Source: Pseudomonas inefficax (GTDB lineage: Bacteria; Pseudomonadota; Gammaproteobacteria; Pseudomonadales; Pseudomonadaceae). Taken from it: 64,000 nucleotides of DNA. This document shows positions 28,662-37,261 of this stretch, piece by piece (position 1 is the first letter of the stretch; every line of letters starts with the position of its first letter). A model generated the notes under the pieces. It did no database searches, was not told where the DNA came from, and saw nothing but the letters and a program-made list of their open reading frames with translations. The DNA is taken from contig NZ_OPYN01000175.1 of the NCBI RefSeq assembly GCF_900277125.1, positions 1 through 64,000 on the forward strand, given 5' to 3'. The translations under genes and the position numbers were made by a program.

Positions 28662-30734
28662 ATGCGTTGCGTTTTGCCCCTGCCATCCTGCCTCGGCCTG
28701 CTGGCTGCTTTCGCTGCCCCTCAGCCTGCCCTGGCGGCACCTTCGGTCGAGTTGGGCCAAGTGCTGATCACCGATGAGGAGCAGAACGACCTGAGCGCAG
28801 CCGCCGAACGCCTGCACCAAGTGCCGGGCGCCAGCAACCTGGTGAACATGCAGCGAGTGGGGCAAGGCCGGGTCGCCAGCAATCAGGATGTACTGGCCTA
28901 CCAACCCGGGGTATTCGCCCAATCGGCGGGCAACGATGGCATCAAGCTGTCGATTCGCGGTTCGGGCATCAACCGCGCACCGGGGGCCCACGGTTCCGGG
29001 GTGTACACGATGTTTGACGGCCTGCCCCTGACCGGCCCGGGCGGTACGCCCTACGAGCTGTTCGAGCCGCTGTGGCTGAGCCGTGCCGAAGTGCTGCGCG
29101 GCGCCAACGGCTTCGACCAGGGCTCCCTCGCCCTTGGCGGCGCGATCAACTATGTCACCCACACCGGCTACGACGCCGTGCCGCTGCAGGTGCGCTACGA
29201 AGTCGGCAGCCGCGGCTACCAGCACCGGCATATCAGCTCGGGGCAGGTGCTGGGCAATCTCGACTACTACGTGGCCCTGACCGATTCGGAATATGACGGC
29301 TACCAGGCGCACAGCAGTGGCAGCGCCAAGGGCGTTGCCGCCAACGTCGGCTACCGCTTCAACCCGAACCTGGAAACCCGCTTCTACCTGCGCTACCGGG
29401 AAACCGAGAACGAGCTGGCCGGGCGCCTGACCAAGGAGCAGATCAAGCACCACCCACGTGCGGCCAACCCGGCCTACCTGGCCCGCGACGACAGCCGCCC
29501 GCAGCCGGGCAGCACCTGGGTGGGCAACAAGACCACCTTCTACCTCGACGACGATGCGCGCCTGGAAGCCGGTCTGGTCTACCACGACTACCCGATGGAC
29601 CTGCGCGAAGGCCCGATGCGCCTGAAGGTGGCCTACACCGATGTCAGCGGCACGCTGAACTACTTCCGTCGCGATACCTTGTTCGGCCACGAGAGCAAGA
29701 CCACCATCGGCTGGCGCACCACCAAGCACCTGCCCAACAGTGGTGCTTCGCAGTTCAACCGCAATGGCGATGTGTTCGGTGAGCGCACCCGTGACTTCAC
29801 CTACCAGGGCTCGGACACGGTGCTGCATGTGGGCAACGACCTGGAGCTGGTGCCGAACCTGTGGCTGACCACGGGCCTGGCGATGATCTATACCCGCCGT
29901 GAAAGTGATGTCACCTACCCTGCCGAGGGCGGCAAGGTGAGCATGCATGACTGGGACTATGCGCCACGCGTGGGGCTGCGCTATGACATCCGCCCGGACT
30001 TGCAGGTATACGGCAACCTGAGCCGCTCGGTAGAGCCGCCACACCCGTGGTCGCTGATCTGGAGCTCGCCCAAAGTAGGCGGCAAGCAGATCCAGCCGAT
30101 CGAGATGCAGAACCAGACCGCCACTACCCTGGAGCTGGGCGCGCGCGGCGATTCGGTGCTTGGCCGCTGGGACATCGCCTGGTACTACGCGCAGGTGCGC
30201 CATGAACTGCTGGCCGTGGAGGTGGTGCCGAACTTCACCTCGGAGTTCAACGCCAGCCCCACCGTGCACCAGGGCGTGGAAGCCGGCCTCGACAGCACCC
30301 TGTGGGAGCGCGCCGGTACTGGCAAGCTCAGCCTGCGCCAGGCCTACACCTTCAGTGATTTCCACTACCGCGATGACGACCAGTTCGACGACAACCGCCT
30401 GCCGGGCATCCCCATGCACTACTACCAGGCAGAGCTGCGCTATGACTGGCCGAGCGGCTTCTACGCCGGGGTCAACACGCAGATGGCGTCGAAGGTGCAG
30501 GTGGACTACGCCAACAGCTACCACGCCGATGAATATGCCTTGCTCGGCGCGCGCCTGGGCTGGGATTCACCGAAGCAGGACTGGCAGACCTGGCTGGACC
30601 TGCGCAACCTGACCAACAAGCGTTATGCGGCGACGGTGACACCGACCTACGACGATGCCGGCAAAGACAACGCCCGCTCGACGCCGGGCGAAGGCTTTGG
30701 CGTGTACGCCGGGGTTTCCTACAGCTTCCGCTAA
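28662..30734 (+). CDS. TonB-dependent outer membrane receptor
   Basis: Outer membrane gated channel of 690 residues for uptake of an iron chelate or other scarce ligand, powered by TonB. A signal peptide (MRCVLPLPSCLGLLAAFAAP) is followed by a plug domain at about 40-165 with IKLSIRGSGI, MFDGLPLTG and LGGAINYVTH, and a 22-strand barrel ending in YAGVSYSFR with the terminal aromatic-Arg pattern. The ATG at 28662 has GGAG upstream and starts the signal peptide; an earlier in-frame ATG at 28569 does not. No Fur-like box was seen in 28445-28661. Ligand unknown. Confidence 0.93.
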   Translation: MRCVLPLPSCLGLLAAFAAPQPALAAPSVELGQVLITDEEQNDLSAAAERLHQVPGASNLVNMQRVGQGRVASNQDVLAYQPGVFAQSAGNDGIKLSIRGSGINRAPGAHGSGVYTMFDGLPLTGPGGTPYELFEPLWLSRAEVLRGANGFDQGSLALGGAINYVTHTGYDAVPLQVRYEVGSRGYQHRHISSGQVLGNLDYYVALTDSEYDGYQAHSSGSAKGVAANVGYRFNPNLETRFYLRYRETENELAGRLTKEQIKHHPRAANPAYLARDDSRPQPGSTWVGNKTTFYLDDDARLEAGLVYHDYPMDLREGPMRLKVAYTDVSGTLNYFRRDTLFGHESKTTIGWRTTKHLPNSGASQFNRNGDVFGERTRDFTYQGSDTVLHVGNDLELVPNLWLTTGLAMIYTRRESDVTYPAEGGKVSMHDWDYAPRVGLRYDIRPDLQVYGNLSRSVEPPHPWSLIWSSPKVGGKQIQPIEMQNQTATTLELGARGDSVLGRWDIAWYYAQVRHELLAVEVVPNFTSEFNASPTVHQGVEAGLDSTLWERAGTGKLSLRQAYTFSDFHYRDDDQFDDNRLPGIPMHYYQAELRYDWPSGFYAGVNTQMASKVQVDYANSYHADEYALLGARLGWDSPKQDWQTWLDLRNLTNKRYAATVTPTYDDAGKDNARSTPGEGFGVYAGVSYSFR

Positions 30735-30753
30735 TCCGCTGCGCACAGCTTTT

Positions 30754-30870
30754 TGTAGGAGCGGCCTTGTGTCGCGAAAGGGCTGCGCAGCAGCCCCGGC
30801 AATTTATGTTGCGAAGCTAAAATCCTGGGGCTGCTACGCAGCCCTTTCGCGACACAAGGCCGCTCCTACA
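30754..30870. repeat. Long palindromic repeat, GCGGCCTTGTGTCGCGA type
   Basis: Starts TGTAGGAGCGGCC and ends with the mirror sequence GGCCGCTCCTACA. It lies between the convergent TonB receptor and ChrR genes. Confidence 0.85.
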
Positions 30871-30906
30871 GGGATCGTGCGCTCAGCGATGATTGCTCAA
30901 GGCAGG

Positions 30907-31467
30907 TCAAACAGCCCGGTTCAACTTAACCCACGAAGCAAACTTGTCGACAAACGCCTGCAAGAACGGCCGGGTCTTGTCATTGAGCTTGCCTGCGTCA
31001 TCGAACAGGCTCGCTGCGCCGCCGATATAGGCCTCGGGCATCTGCATGCACGGCATATCCAGAAACACCAGCGACTGGCGCACGGCATGGTTGGCACCGA
31101 AACCACCAATAGCCCCCGGCGACACACTGACCACCGCCGTTGGCTTGCCTCCCCAGGCGCTCTGCCCGTAGGGCCGCGACCCCACATCGATGGCGTTTTT
31201 CAGGCAGCCCGGCACCGAACGGTTGTATTCCGGGGTAACGAACAGCACCGCATCGCTGCGGCGGATTTCGTCGCGAAAACGCTTCCAGGCCTCAGGCGGT
31301 GCGTCGGCCTCGACGTCCTCGTTGTACAACGGCAGATCGCCGATCTCGACGATCCTCAGGGCAAGGCTGGACGGCGCCAGCTCCGAGAGTGCGCGGGCGA
31401 CCTTGCGGTTGTAGGAATCCTTGCGCAAGCTACCGACGACAACCGCTACCGAATACACCTGGCTCAT
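30907..31467 (-). CDS. chrR: NAD(P)H-dependent FMN quinone/chromate reductase
   Basis: Flavodoxin-like FMN reductase of 186 residues that transfers two electrons to quinones and can reduce chromate, protecting from oxidative stress. Visible are the FMN phosphate loop GSLRKDSYNRK, the TPEYNRSVPGCLKNAID segment and SPGAIGGFGANHAVRQ. Length and sequence look almost the same as the P. putida ChrR I know. The ATG at 31467 is the family start. It stands alone between a palindromic repeat and a small divergent gene. Confidence 0.88.
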   Translation of the reverse strand: MSQVYSVAVVVGSLRKDSYNRKVARALSELAPSSLALRIVEIGDLPLYNEDVEADAPPEAWKRFRDEIRRSDAVLFVTPEYNRSVPGCLKNAIDVGSRPYGQSAWGGKPTAVVSVSPGAIGGFGANHAVRQSLVFLDMPCMQMPEAYIGGAASLFDDAGKLNDKTRPFLQAFVDKFASWVKLNRAV

Positions 31468-31623
31468 GGCAATTCCAACCTTTGCTGAGTAAAGGGACGT
31501 TGTAGTTATAGATGACCGTTCCTCGGCGCCTTGGTTTTTTTTCCGCGGGGCGAAAACTTCCGACGCTGTTCCACGGTCTATGCCTGCAGACATTTCCCAC
31601 GCAATTCAGAGGTTTCCACCCAA

Positions 31624-31842
31624 ATGGCAGCAGTAATGGTCGGCCAATTCCACGCCCGTGACGCCGAAGGCCGCATCTACCCCGTGCACGAGTTCCAGGA
31701 GTCGACCCTGCAAACCGACGGCAGCACGCTGGGCGCCCCCATCACCACCTATCGCCTGGCCATCGGCGACAAGGTCAACCACCTGGGCGAAAACCGCTTC
31801 GAACTGGCGCGCAGCGGCGTCGAGATCATTCGCATTCCTTGA
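31624..31842 (+). CDS. Small conserved hypothetical protein, 72 residues
   Basis: Starts MAAVMVGQFHARDAEGRIYP and is mostly beta-like and polar, with no signal peptide or membrane segment. An AGAGG lies 11 bases before the ATG; a second ATG at 31636 is possible. The 3' end overlaps the convergent decarboxylase gene by 17 bases. I do not recognise a function. Codon use and position favour a real gene. Confidence 0.65.
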   Translation: MAAVMVGQFHARDAEGRIYPVHEFQESTLQTDGSTLGAPITTYRLAIGDKVNHLGENRFELARSGVEIIRIP

Positions 31843-34075
31843 TGCAATCCACCGTGTAGCGGCCGCTTTCGTTCTGCAGGCCGTGCACGTCGGCGACGAA
31901 ACCTGGGAAGCCCTGGTTGAACGCCCGGGCGAATGCCAGGTAATCGAGTATCGAGCGGGTCGCCTCGGTGAACCGCTCGCCCGGCATGATCAATGGAATA
32001 CCAGGCGGGTACGGCACCAGCATCACCGCCGCCACCCGCCCCAGCAGCATCTCGATCGGCACCGCTTCAACCTCACCGCGCACCATCTGGTCATAGGCCC
32101 GGGCCGGGCTCACGGCCACCTCCGGCAAGCGCGTGAACAGCCGCTTCAGCTGCTTGGCCGTGGCATTTGCCCGGTAGCAACCATGCAACTGGTCGCACAG
32201 GTCGCGCAGGCCCATGCCCTGGTAGCGTGAGGCATCGGCAGCCACCACGCTCGGCAGGCAGATGTTCAGGGCGGTATTGCCGTCATAGTGGCGCTTGAAC
32301 TCCAGCAACTCGGTAAGCAAGGTGCTCCACTTGCCCTTGGTGATGCCCATCGAGAACAGCACAAGAAAGCTGTACAGGCCGGTTTTCTCCACCACCAGCC
32401 CCCGCTCCCAGAGGAACTTGCTGACCACCGCCGCCGGGATGCCATGCTCGCCCAGCACACCGCCCGCGCTCAGGCCCGGCATTACCAGGGTCACCTTCAA
32501 CGGGTCGAGCAGCACATAGTCGTCTGCCACCTCGCCAAAGCCATGCCACTCCGCCCCCGGCTGCAGCAGCCAGTCCTGCGCGGCCAGGCGGTGGATGCCT
32601 TCGGCACTCGGCGGCTGCCAGATGCTGAACCACCAGTCGTCGGCAGCGATATGCTCGCGCAGGTTGGCCAGGGCACGGCGAAAGCTCAGCGCCTCGTCGA
32701 ACATTTCCTGCAACAGCGAACGCCCGGCCGGCCCCTCCATCATGGTCGAGGCCACATCCAGCGAAGCGAGGATGCTGTATTGCGGCGAGGTCGAGATGTG
32801 CATCATGAACGCTTCGTTGAAGCGGTCACGGTCCAGCTGGCGCCTGGCCCCGTCCTGCACATGAATCATCGAGGCCTGGCTGAACGCGGCCAGCAGCTTG
32901 TGGGTGGAATGGGTGCTGAACACCAGCGGGCTGTCTGCCGCGCAGGCCGTGCCCATGGCATGGCGCCCGGTGAAGAACTCGTGGAACGCCGCATAGGCGA
33001 ACCAGGCTTCGTCGAAGTGCAGCACCTCGACACTGGCGCCCAGGCTCTGCTTGATCAGCCCGGCGTGGTAGCACAGGCCGTCGTAGGTGGAGTTGGTCAC
33101 CACCGCCAGCTTGATGCGCTGCCCGCGATCGCGGGCAAGAGGGTTGGCCTGGATCTTCGCCTGGATCGCCTCGGCGCTGAACTCGCTGAGCGGGATCGGG
33201 CCGATGATGCCCAGTTCGTTGCGCTCCGGGCACAGATAGAGGGGAATGGCACCGGTCATGATGATCGCGTGCACCACCGACTTGTGGCAGTTGCGGTCCA
33301 CCAGCACCAGGTCATCGCGGCCAACCATGGCGTGCCAGACGATCTTGTTGGCCGTGGAGGTGCCATTGATGACGAAGAAGGTATGGTCGGCGCCAAAGTT
33401 GCGTGCGGCCCTGGCTTCGGCTTCGGCCAAGGGGCCGGTGTGATCGAGCAGCGAGCCCAGCTCCGGCACGGAAACGGACAAGTCCGAGCGCAGGGTGTTT
33501 TCCCCGAAGAACTGGTGAAAGGCCTGGCCTACTGGGCTTTTGCGATAGGCCACGCCACCGCCGTGGCCCGGGGTGTGCCAGGAATAGTTGGACTGCGCGG
33601 TGTGCTGTACCAGGGCCTTGAAGAACGGCGGCAACAAGCCGTCGAGGTAGATATGTGCGGCACGCGCCACCTGGCGCGCAAGAAACGGCACGGTGTCTTC
33701 GAACAGGTAGAGGATGCCGCGCAGCTGGTTGAGCTCGCTCATGGCTTCGGCAGGGGCGTTTTCCAGGGTAACCTGTTCGCCCAGGGCGAAAATCGGCAGG
33801 TTGGGGGCGCGCAGGCGGGCCAGGCGGATCAGCTCGGCCATGTTCTGCAGCAGGTGGGTATTTTCGCCGACGCCCTCGGCGGCAATCAGCATGCAGGCCA
33901 AGCCATGGTGGGTGGCGGCGACCAGGCAGGCCTCGGCATGGTCGGCGGCGGCGAGGATGGCAAAGCCGTCCTGGCGCAGTTCCTCGGCGATGCCCCGCAC
34001 GCGCTCGCCAGCGACGCTGTCGGCCTTGATGGCACGGTGGACAATGAGGATGGGGAACTTGAGGTCCTTGTACAT
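31826..34075 (-). CDS. ldcA: Lysine/arginine decarboxylase, PLP-dependent (probably lysine)
   Basis: Group III Orn/Lys/Arg decarboxylase of 749 residues. An N-terminal wing domain (about 1-130) precedes the PLP domain. The HTPGHGGGVAYRKSPVG stretch and the PLP lysine in THSTHKLLAAF (about residue 393) are typical. The product would be cadaverine from lysine, or agmatine from arginine; in P. putida the gene in this neighbourhood is annotated as lysine decarboxylase, but sequence alone does not settle it. The ATG at 34075 has GGAGG ten bases upstream; one at 34108 is less likely. No antiporter gene is next to it. Confidence 0.88.
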   Translation of the reverse strand: MYKDLKFPILIVHRAIKADSVAGERVRGIAEELRQDGFAILAAADHAEACLVAATHHGLACMLIAAEGVGENTHLLQNMAELIRLARLRAPNLPIFALGEQVTLENAPAEAMSELNQLRGILYLFEDTVPFLARQVARAAHIYLDGLLPPFFKALVQHTAQSNYSWHTPGHGGGVAYRKSPVGQAFHQFFGENTLRSDLSVSVPELGSLLDHTGPLAEAEARAARNFGADHTFFVINGTSTANKIVWHAMVGRDDLVLVDRNCHKSVVHAIIMTGAIPLYLCPERNELGIIGPIPLSEFSAEAIQAKIQANPLARDRGQRIKLAVVTNSTYDGLCYHAGLIKQSLGASVEVLHFDEAWFAYAAFHEFFTGRHAMGTACAADSPLVFSTHSTHKLLAAFSQASMIHVQDGARRQLDRDRFNEAFMMHISTSPQYSILASLDVASTMMEGPAGRSLLQEMFDEALSFRRALANLREHIAADDWWFSIWQPPSAEGIHRLAAQDWLLQPGAEWHGFGEVADDYVLLDPLKVTLVMPGLSAGGVLGEHGIPAAVVSKFLWERGLVVEKTGLYSFLVLFSMGITKGKWSTLLTELLEFKRHYDGNTALNICLPSVVAADASRYQGMGLRDLCDQLHGCYRANATAKQLKRLFTRLPEVAVSPARAYDQMVRGEVEAVPIEMLLGRVAAVMLVPYPPGIPLIMPGERFTEATRSILDYLAFARAFNQGFPGFVADVHGLQNESGRYTVDCIKECE

Positions 34076-34141
34076 CAGGTGGCTACCTCCGAAGGACATG
34101 GCGTCCATTTCAGGGTAGTTGAGCCTTGTACTGCCTGTACT

Positions 34142-34236
34142 GGCCTCTTCGCGGGTGAACCCGCTCCCACAGGGACTGGATTGTATTCAAGACCAGTCGA
34201 TTGTCTGTGGGAGCGGGTTCACCCGCGAAAGGGCCA
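34142..34236. repeat. REP pair
   Basis: TGGCCTCTTCGCGGGTGAAC and its mirror image, between the decarboxylase start and the dnaQ stop. Confidence 0.88.
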
Positions 34237-34250
34237 GAGCAGGCGAAAGA

Positions 34251-35009
34251 TCAGCCAGCAGGTGTCTCGGTCAGAGCCTGCCACATGGATGGCCCACCCG
34301 CCGACTTGGCAATGGCCGCCAGGCGCTCAGCATGCGCCTCCAGCTCCTCGGCACTGGCCATGATCACCCGCCCGGGCACACGCCCGGTAATACGGCGAAT
34401 CTCGCTGCCGCCAGCACCGCCCCCTTCATCCCCGGCTTCTGCCCCATGCCCGGCCAGCGACAGGCTGGTCTGGCCACCGGTCATCGCCAGGTAGACGTCA
34501 GCCAGCAGTTCCGAGTCGAGCAATGCGCCGTGCAGTTCACGGCCCGAGTTGTCGATGTCGTAGCGTTTGCACAGCGCATCCAGGCTGTTGCGCTGACCCG
34601 GGTGGCGCGAGCGCGCCAGCAGCAGGGTGTCGAGGATGGTGCAGTGCTGCGAGATGTCCGCGCGGTCCTGCTGGCCCAGCAAGGCAAATTCGTTGTTGAT
34701 GAAGCCAACGTCGAACGCCGCGTTGTGGATGACCAGCGTGGCGCCCTGGATGAACTCGAAGAACTCCTCGGCCACATCGCCAAAGCGTGGCTTGCCGACC
34801 AGGAAGGCATCGGTGATGCCGTGGACGTTGATGGCGCCCTCGTCACTTTCGCGGTCCGGCTGCAGGTAAACGTGGAAGTGCCGCCCGGTCAGGCGCCGGC
34901 CGATTACCTCGACACAGCCGATCTCGATGATCCGGTGGCCTTCGCTGACCGGCATACCCGTGGTTTCGGTATCGAGAATGACGAACCGTTTATCTTGCTG
35001 CTGCTCCAC
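34251..35009 (-). CDS. dnaQ: DNA polymerase III epsilon subunit (proofreading exonuclease)
   Basis: 3'-5' exonuclease of the replicase core. DEDDh motifs are seen: DTETTG near residue 11, HNAAFDVGF near 93 and HGALLDSELLADVY near 155 with the catalytic His. The C-terminal tail of about 60 residues binds the alpha subunit. I prefer the GTG at 35009 (M-EQQQDKRFVILDTETTG), which has GGAG eight bases upstream and fits the usual short N terminus. An ATG at 35030 without a ribosome site is the alternative. Last gene of a probable methyltransferase-rnhA-dnaQ unit. Confidence 0.96.
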   Translation of the reverse strand: MEQQQDKRFVILDTETTGMPVSEGHRIIEIGCVEVIGRRLTGRHFHVYLQPDRESDEGAINVHGITDAFLVGKPRFGDVAEEFFEFIQGATLVIHNAAFDVGFINNEFALLGQQDRADISQHCTILDTLLLARSRHPGQRNSLDALCKRYDIDNSGRELHGALLDSELLADVYLAMTGGQTSLSLAGHGAEAGDEGGGAGGSEIRRITGRVPGRVIMASAEELEAHAERLAAIAKSAGGPSMWQALTETPAG

Positions 35010-35060
35010 GCGGGGCGCTCCAACTTGCATCAGTTACAAAGGATGGAATTGTACCCCAGC

Positions 35061-35507
35061 TCAACGCTTGGCGCGCACCTCATCGACCCCACGGTTGGCC
35101 AGCTGGTCGGCGCGTTCGTTGCCGGGGTGGCCGATGTGCCCGCGTACCCACTTCCAGGTCACCTTATGGCGATTGACCTGCTCATCCAGCTGCTGCCACA
35201 GGTCGGCGTTCTTCACCGGTTCCTTGGCCGCGGTTTTCCAGCCGCGCTTCTTCCAGTTGGTCATCCATTCGTTGATGCCCTTCATCACGTACTGCGAGTC
35301 GGTGGTCAGCACCACCTCGCATTCGCGCTTCAGCGACATCAGGCCCTGGATCGCAGCCATCAGCTCCATGCGGTTGTTGGTGGTCTCACGCTCGCCGCCC
35401 CACAGTTCCTTCTCGACGCCCTTGTAGACCATCAGCACGCCCCAGCCGCCAGGGCCCGGGTTGCCCTTGCAGGCACCATCAGTAAACATCTCGACGCTAT
35501 CGCTCAT
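35061..35507 (-). CDS. rnhA: Ribonuclease HI
   Basis: Cuts the RNA strand of RNA-DNA hybrids, for example R-loops and primers. The 148 residues hold the four catalytic acids in MFTDGACKGNPGPGGWG, RMELMAAI, LTTDSQYV and HPGNERADQLA. It is on the same strand as dnaQ, 51 bases upstream of it, unlike the divergent E. coli pair. Confidence 0.98.
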   Translation of the reverse strand: MSDSVEMFTDGACKGNPGPGGWGVLMVYKGVEKELWGGERETTNNRMELMAAIQGLMSLKRECEVVLTTDSQYVMKGINEWMTNWKKRGWKTAAKEPVKNADLWQQLDEQVNRHKVTWKWVRGHIGHPGNERADQLANRGVDEVRAKR

Positions 35508-35522
35508 GTACCACTCTTGAAG

Positions 35523-36296
35523 TCAGTGCTTGTCAGTTTCGGGGTTGGCCGCCGTGCGGTTGACCTTGGCCAGCGGCAGCGGCAGCAGTTTGCCCATAGG
35601 CTCGCGGCGCTCCGGGCGCAACGGCCGCAGGCCCACCACCATCTTGCGCGCCACCAGCAGGTACACCCCGCCTCCGGAGCCCTGCCAGCCGCCGGCCATC
35701 CGTTCCCAGCCCTGCAGGCGGTGCTGCCAGGCCGGCGAGGCAAGCGGCGGACGATAGCACCCGAAGCGGCGTTTCTCCAGCGCGAAGCCCAGCAGGTTGA
35801 GCCAGTCGCCCACCCGCGACGGCGAGATGCAACGGGCCTTGCGCAGGGCGCCGTGGCTGAAGAAATGGCGCATGCCCCAACTGCTCCAGGGGTTGATCCC
35901 GACGATCAGCAGGTGCCCGCCAGGGCGCACGGCGCTGGCCGCCTCGCGCAGCAGGCCGTGGGGCGACAGGCTGAAATCCAGGCCATGCTGCAGCACCACC
36001 ACATCGGCGGCGTGCTCGCTCAGTGGCCAGGCCTGCTCTTCGCAGACAATCTCCACCCCCGGCAGCGGCGCGCCGAGGCGCACGTTGCGCTGCACCTGGG
36101 GCGCGCTGGGCGGCGGCTCGGCGCAGGGCCCGTAGTGCACAAGGTAACCCCCGAAGAAGCGCCCGAGTTCTTCTTCCAGCAGTTTTTCCTCCTCCTTGAG
36201 CATCAGTTGGCCGAGTGGGCCGTTGAACCACTCACGGGCCAGGCTGATCAGCTTGACCCACTCCGGGTCGGCCTGGGCAAAGGCTTGGTCGGTCAT
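35523..36296 (-). CDS. SAM-dependent methyltransferase-like protein next to rnhA
   Basis: Class I methyltransferase-fold protein of 257 residues, similar in position to E. coli YafS beside rnhA and gloB. Visible are ADVVVLQHGLDFSLSPHGLL and AVRPGGHLLIVGINPWS, as in the methyltransf_11 fold. The usual glycine-rich SAM loop (GxGxG) at the start of the domain is not obvious, so binding of SAM may be altered or lost. The ATG at 36296 has GGAG six bases upstream. Divergent from gloB. Confidence 0.8.
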   Translation of the reverse strand: MTDQAFAQADPEWVKLISLAREWFNGPLGQLMLKEEEKLLEEELGRFFGGYLVHYGPCAEPPPSAPQVQRNVRLGAPLPGVEIVCEEQAWPLSEHAADVVVLQHGLDFSLSPHGLLREAASAVRPGGHLLIVGINPWSSWGMRHFFSHGALRKARCISPSRVGDWLNLLGFALEKRRFGCYRPPLASPAWQHRLQGWERMAGGWQGSGGGVYLLVARKMVVGLRPLRPERREPMGKLLPLPLAKVNRTAANPETDKH

Positions 36297-36381
36297 TGCG
36301 CTCTCCCTCGAAGGTTCTCGCACCGCGCCATCGCGGCTAAGATGCCTTCATGTGCCACGCTAGGCGAATCGGATCCGCACC

Positions 36382-37161
36382 ATGATACAGATCGATGCTC
36401 TCCCCGCTTTCTCCGACAACTACATCTGGTTGTTACAGGATACTGCCAAACGCCGCTGCGCGGTGGTCGATCCGGGTGACGCCGGCCCAGTGGAACGTTG
36501 GCTATCGGCCAACCCCGGCTGGGTACTGAGCGACATCCTGGTCACCCACCACCACAATGACCACGTTGGCGGCGTGGAGCGGCTCAAGCAACTGACCGGC
36601 GCCCGGGTCTGCGGCCCGGCCCGCGAGCACATTCCCTGCCGTGACCTGGCGCTGGACGAAGGTGACCAGGTGACCGTGCTTGGCGTGACCTTCCAGGTGC
36701 TGGCCGTGCCCGGCCATACCCTGGGGCATATCGCCTTGTTCAGCGACCAGCCGGCAACACCCGTGCTGTTCAGTGGCGACACATTGTTCGCCGCCGGTTG
36801 CGGGCGCATGTTCGAAGGTACCCCCGAACAGATGCAGCCTGCCCTCGCCCGCCTGGCTGCCCTGCCAGAGCAGACCGCAGTGTACTGCGCCCACGAATAC
36901 ACCCTGAGCAACCTGCGTTTCGCCAAGGCGGTGGAACCCGGCAACCCGCACGTTCAGCAGCGGTTCGAGGACGTTACCCGTTTGCGTGGCGAAAATCGCA
37001 TCACATTGCCATCAACGATCGGTCTGGAGCGCCTGACCAACCCCTTCCTGCGCACCTCTGAAACATTAGTTAAACAAAAAGCAGACGAATGGAAGGGACA
37101 TTCAAACCCCTCGCATGTCGCTGTTTTTGCTGCCTTGAGGTCTTGGAAGGACACCTTCTGA
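36382..37161 (+). CDS. gloB: Hydroxyacylglutathione hydrolase (glyoxalase II)
   Basis: Hydrolyses S-lactoylglutathione to lactate and glutathione, the second step of methylglyoxal removal. The 259-residue metallo-beta-lactamase-fold protein has the metal motif THHHNDHVGG at residues 54-63, VPGHTLGHIA and CAHEYTLSN. Standard length. Divergent from the methyltransferase gene, with an 85-base shared promoter region. Confidence 0.96.
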   Translation: MIQIDALPAFSDNYIWLLQDTAKRRCAVVDPGDAGPVERWLSANPGWVLSDILVTHHHNDHVGGVERLKQLTGARVCGPAREHIPCRDLALDEGDQVTVLGVTFQVLAVPGHTLGHIALFSDQPATPVLFSGDTLFAAGCGRMFEGTPEQMQPALARLAALPEQTAVYCAHEYTLSNLRFAKAVEPGNPHVQQRFEDVTRLRGENRITLPSTIGLERLTNPFLRTSETLVKQKADEWKGHSNPSHVAVFAALRSWKDTF

Positions 37162-37261
37162 TAACCTCAAGATATATCGCAAGCGATGGTCAAAGGTTGA
37201 CCAGGCCCGGAGCGGTTTCTAGAATCGCCGAAATTTTTCGCCCGGAAACCTGTGTCAGCCG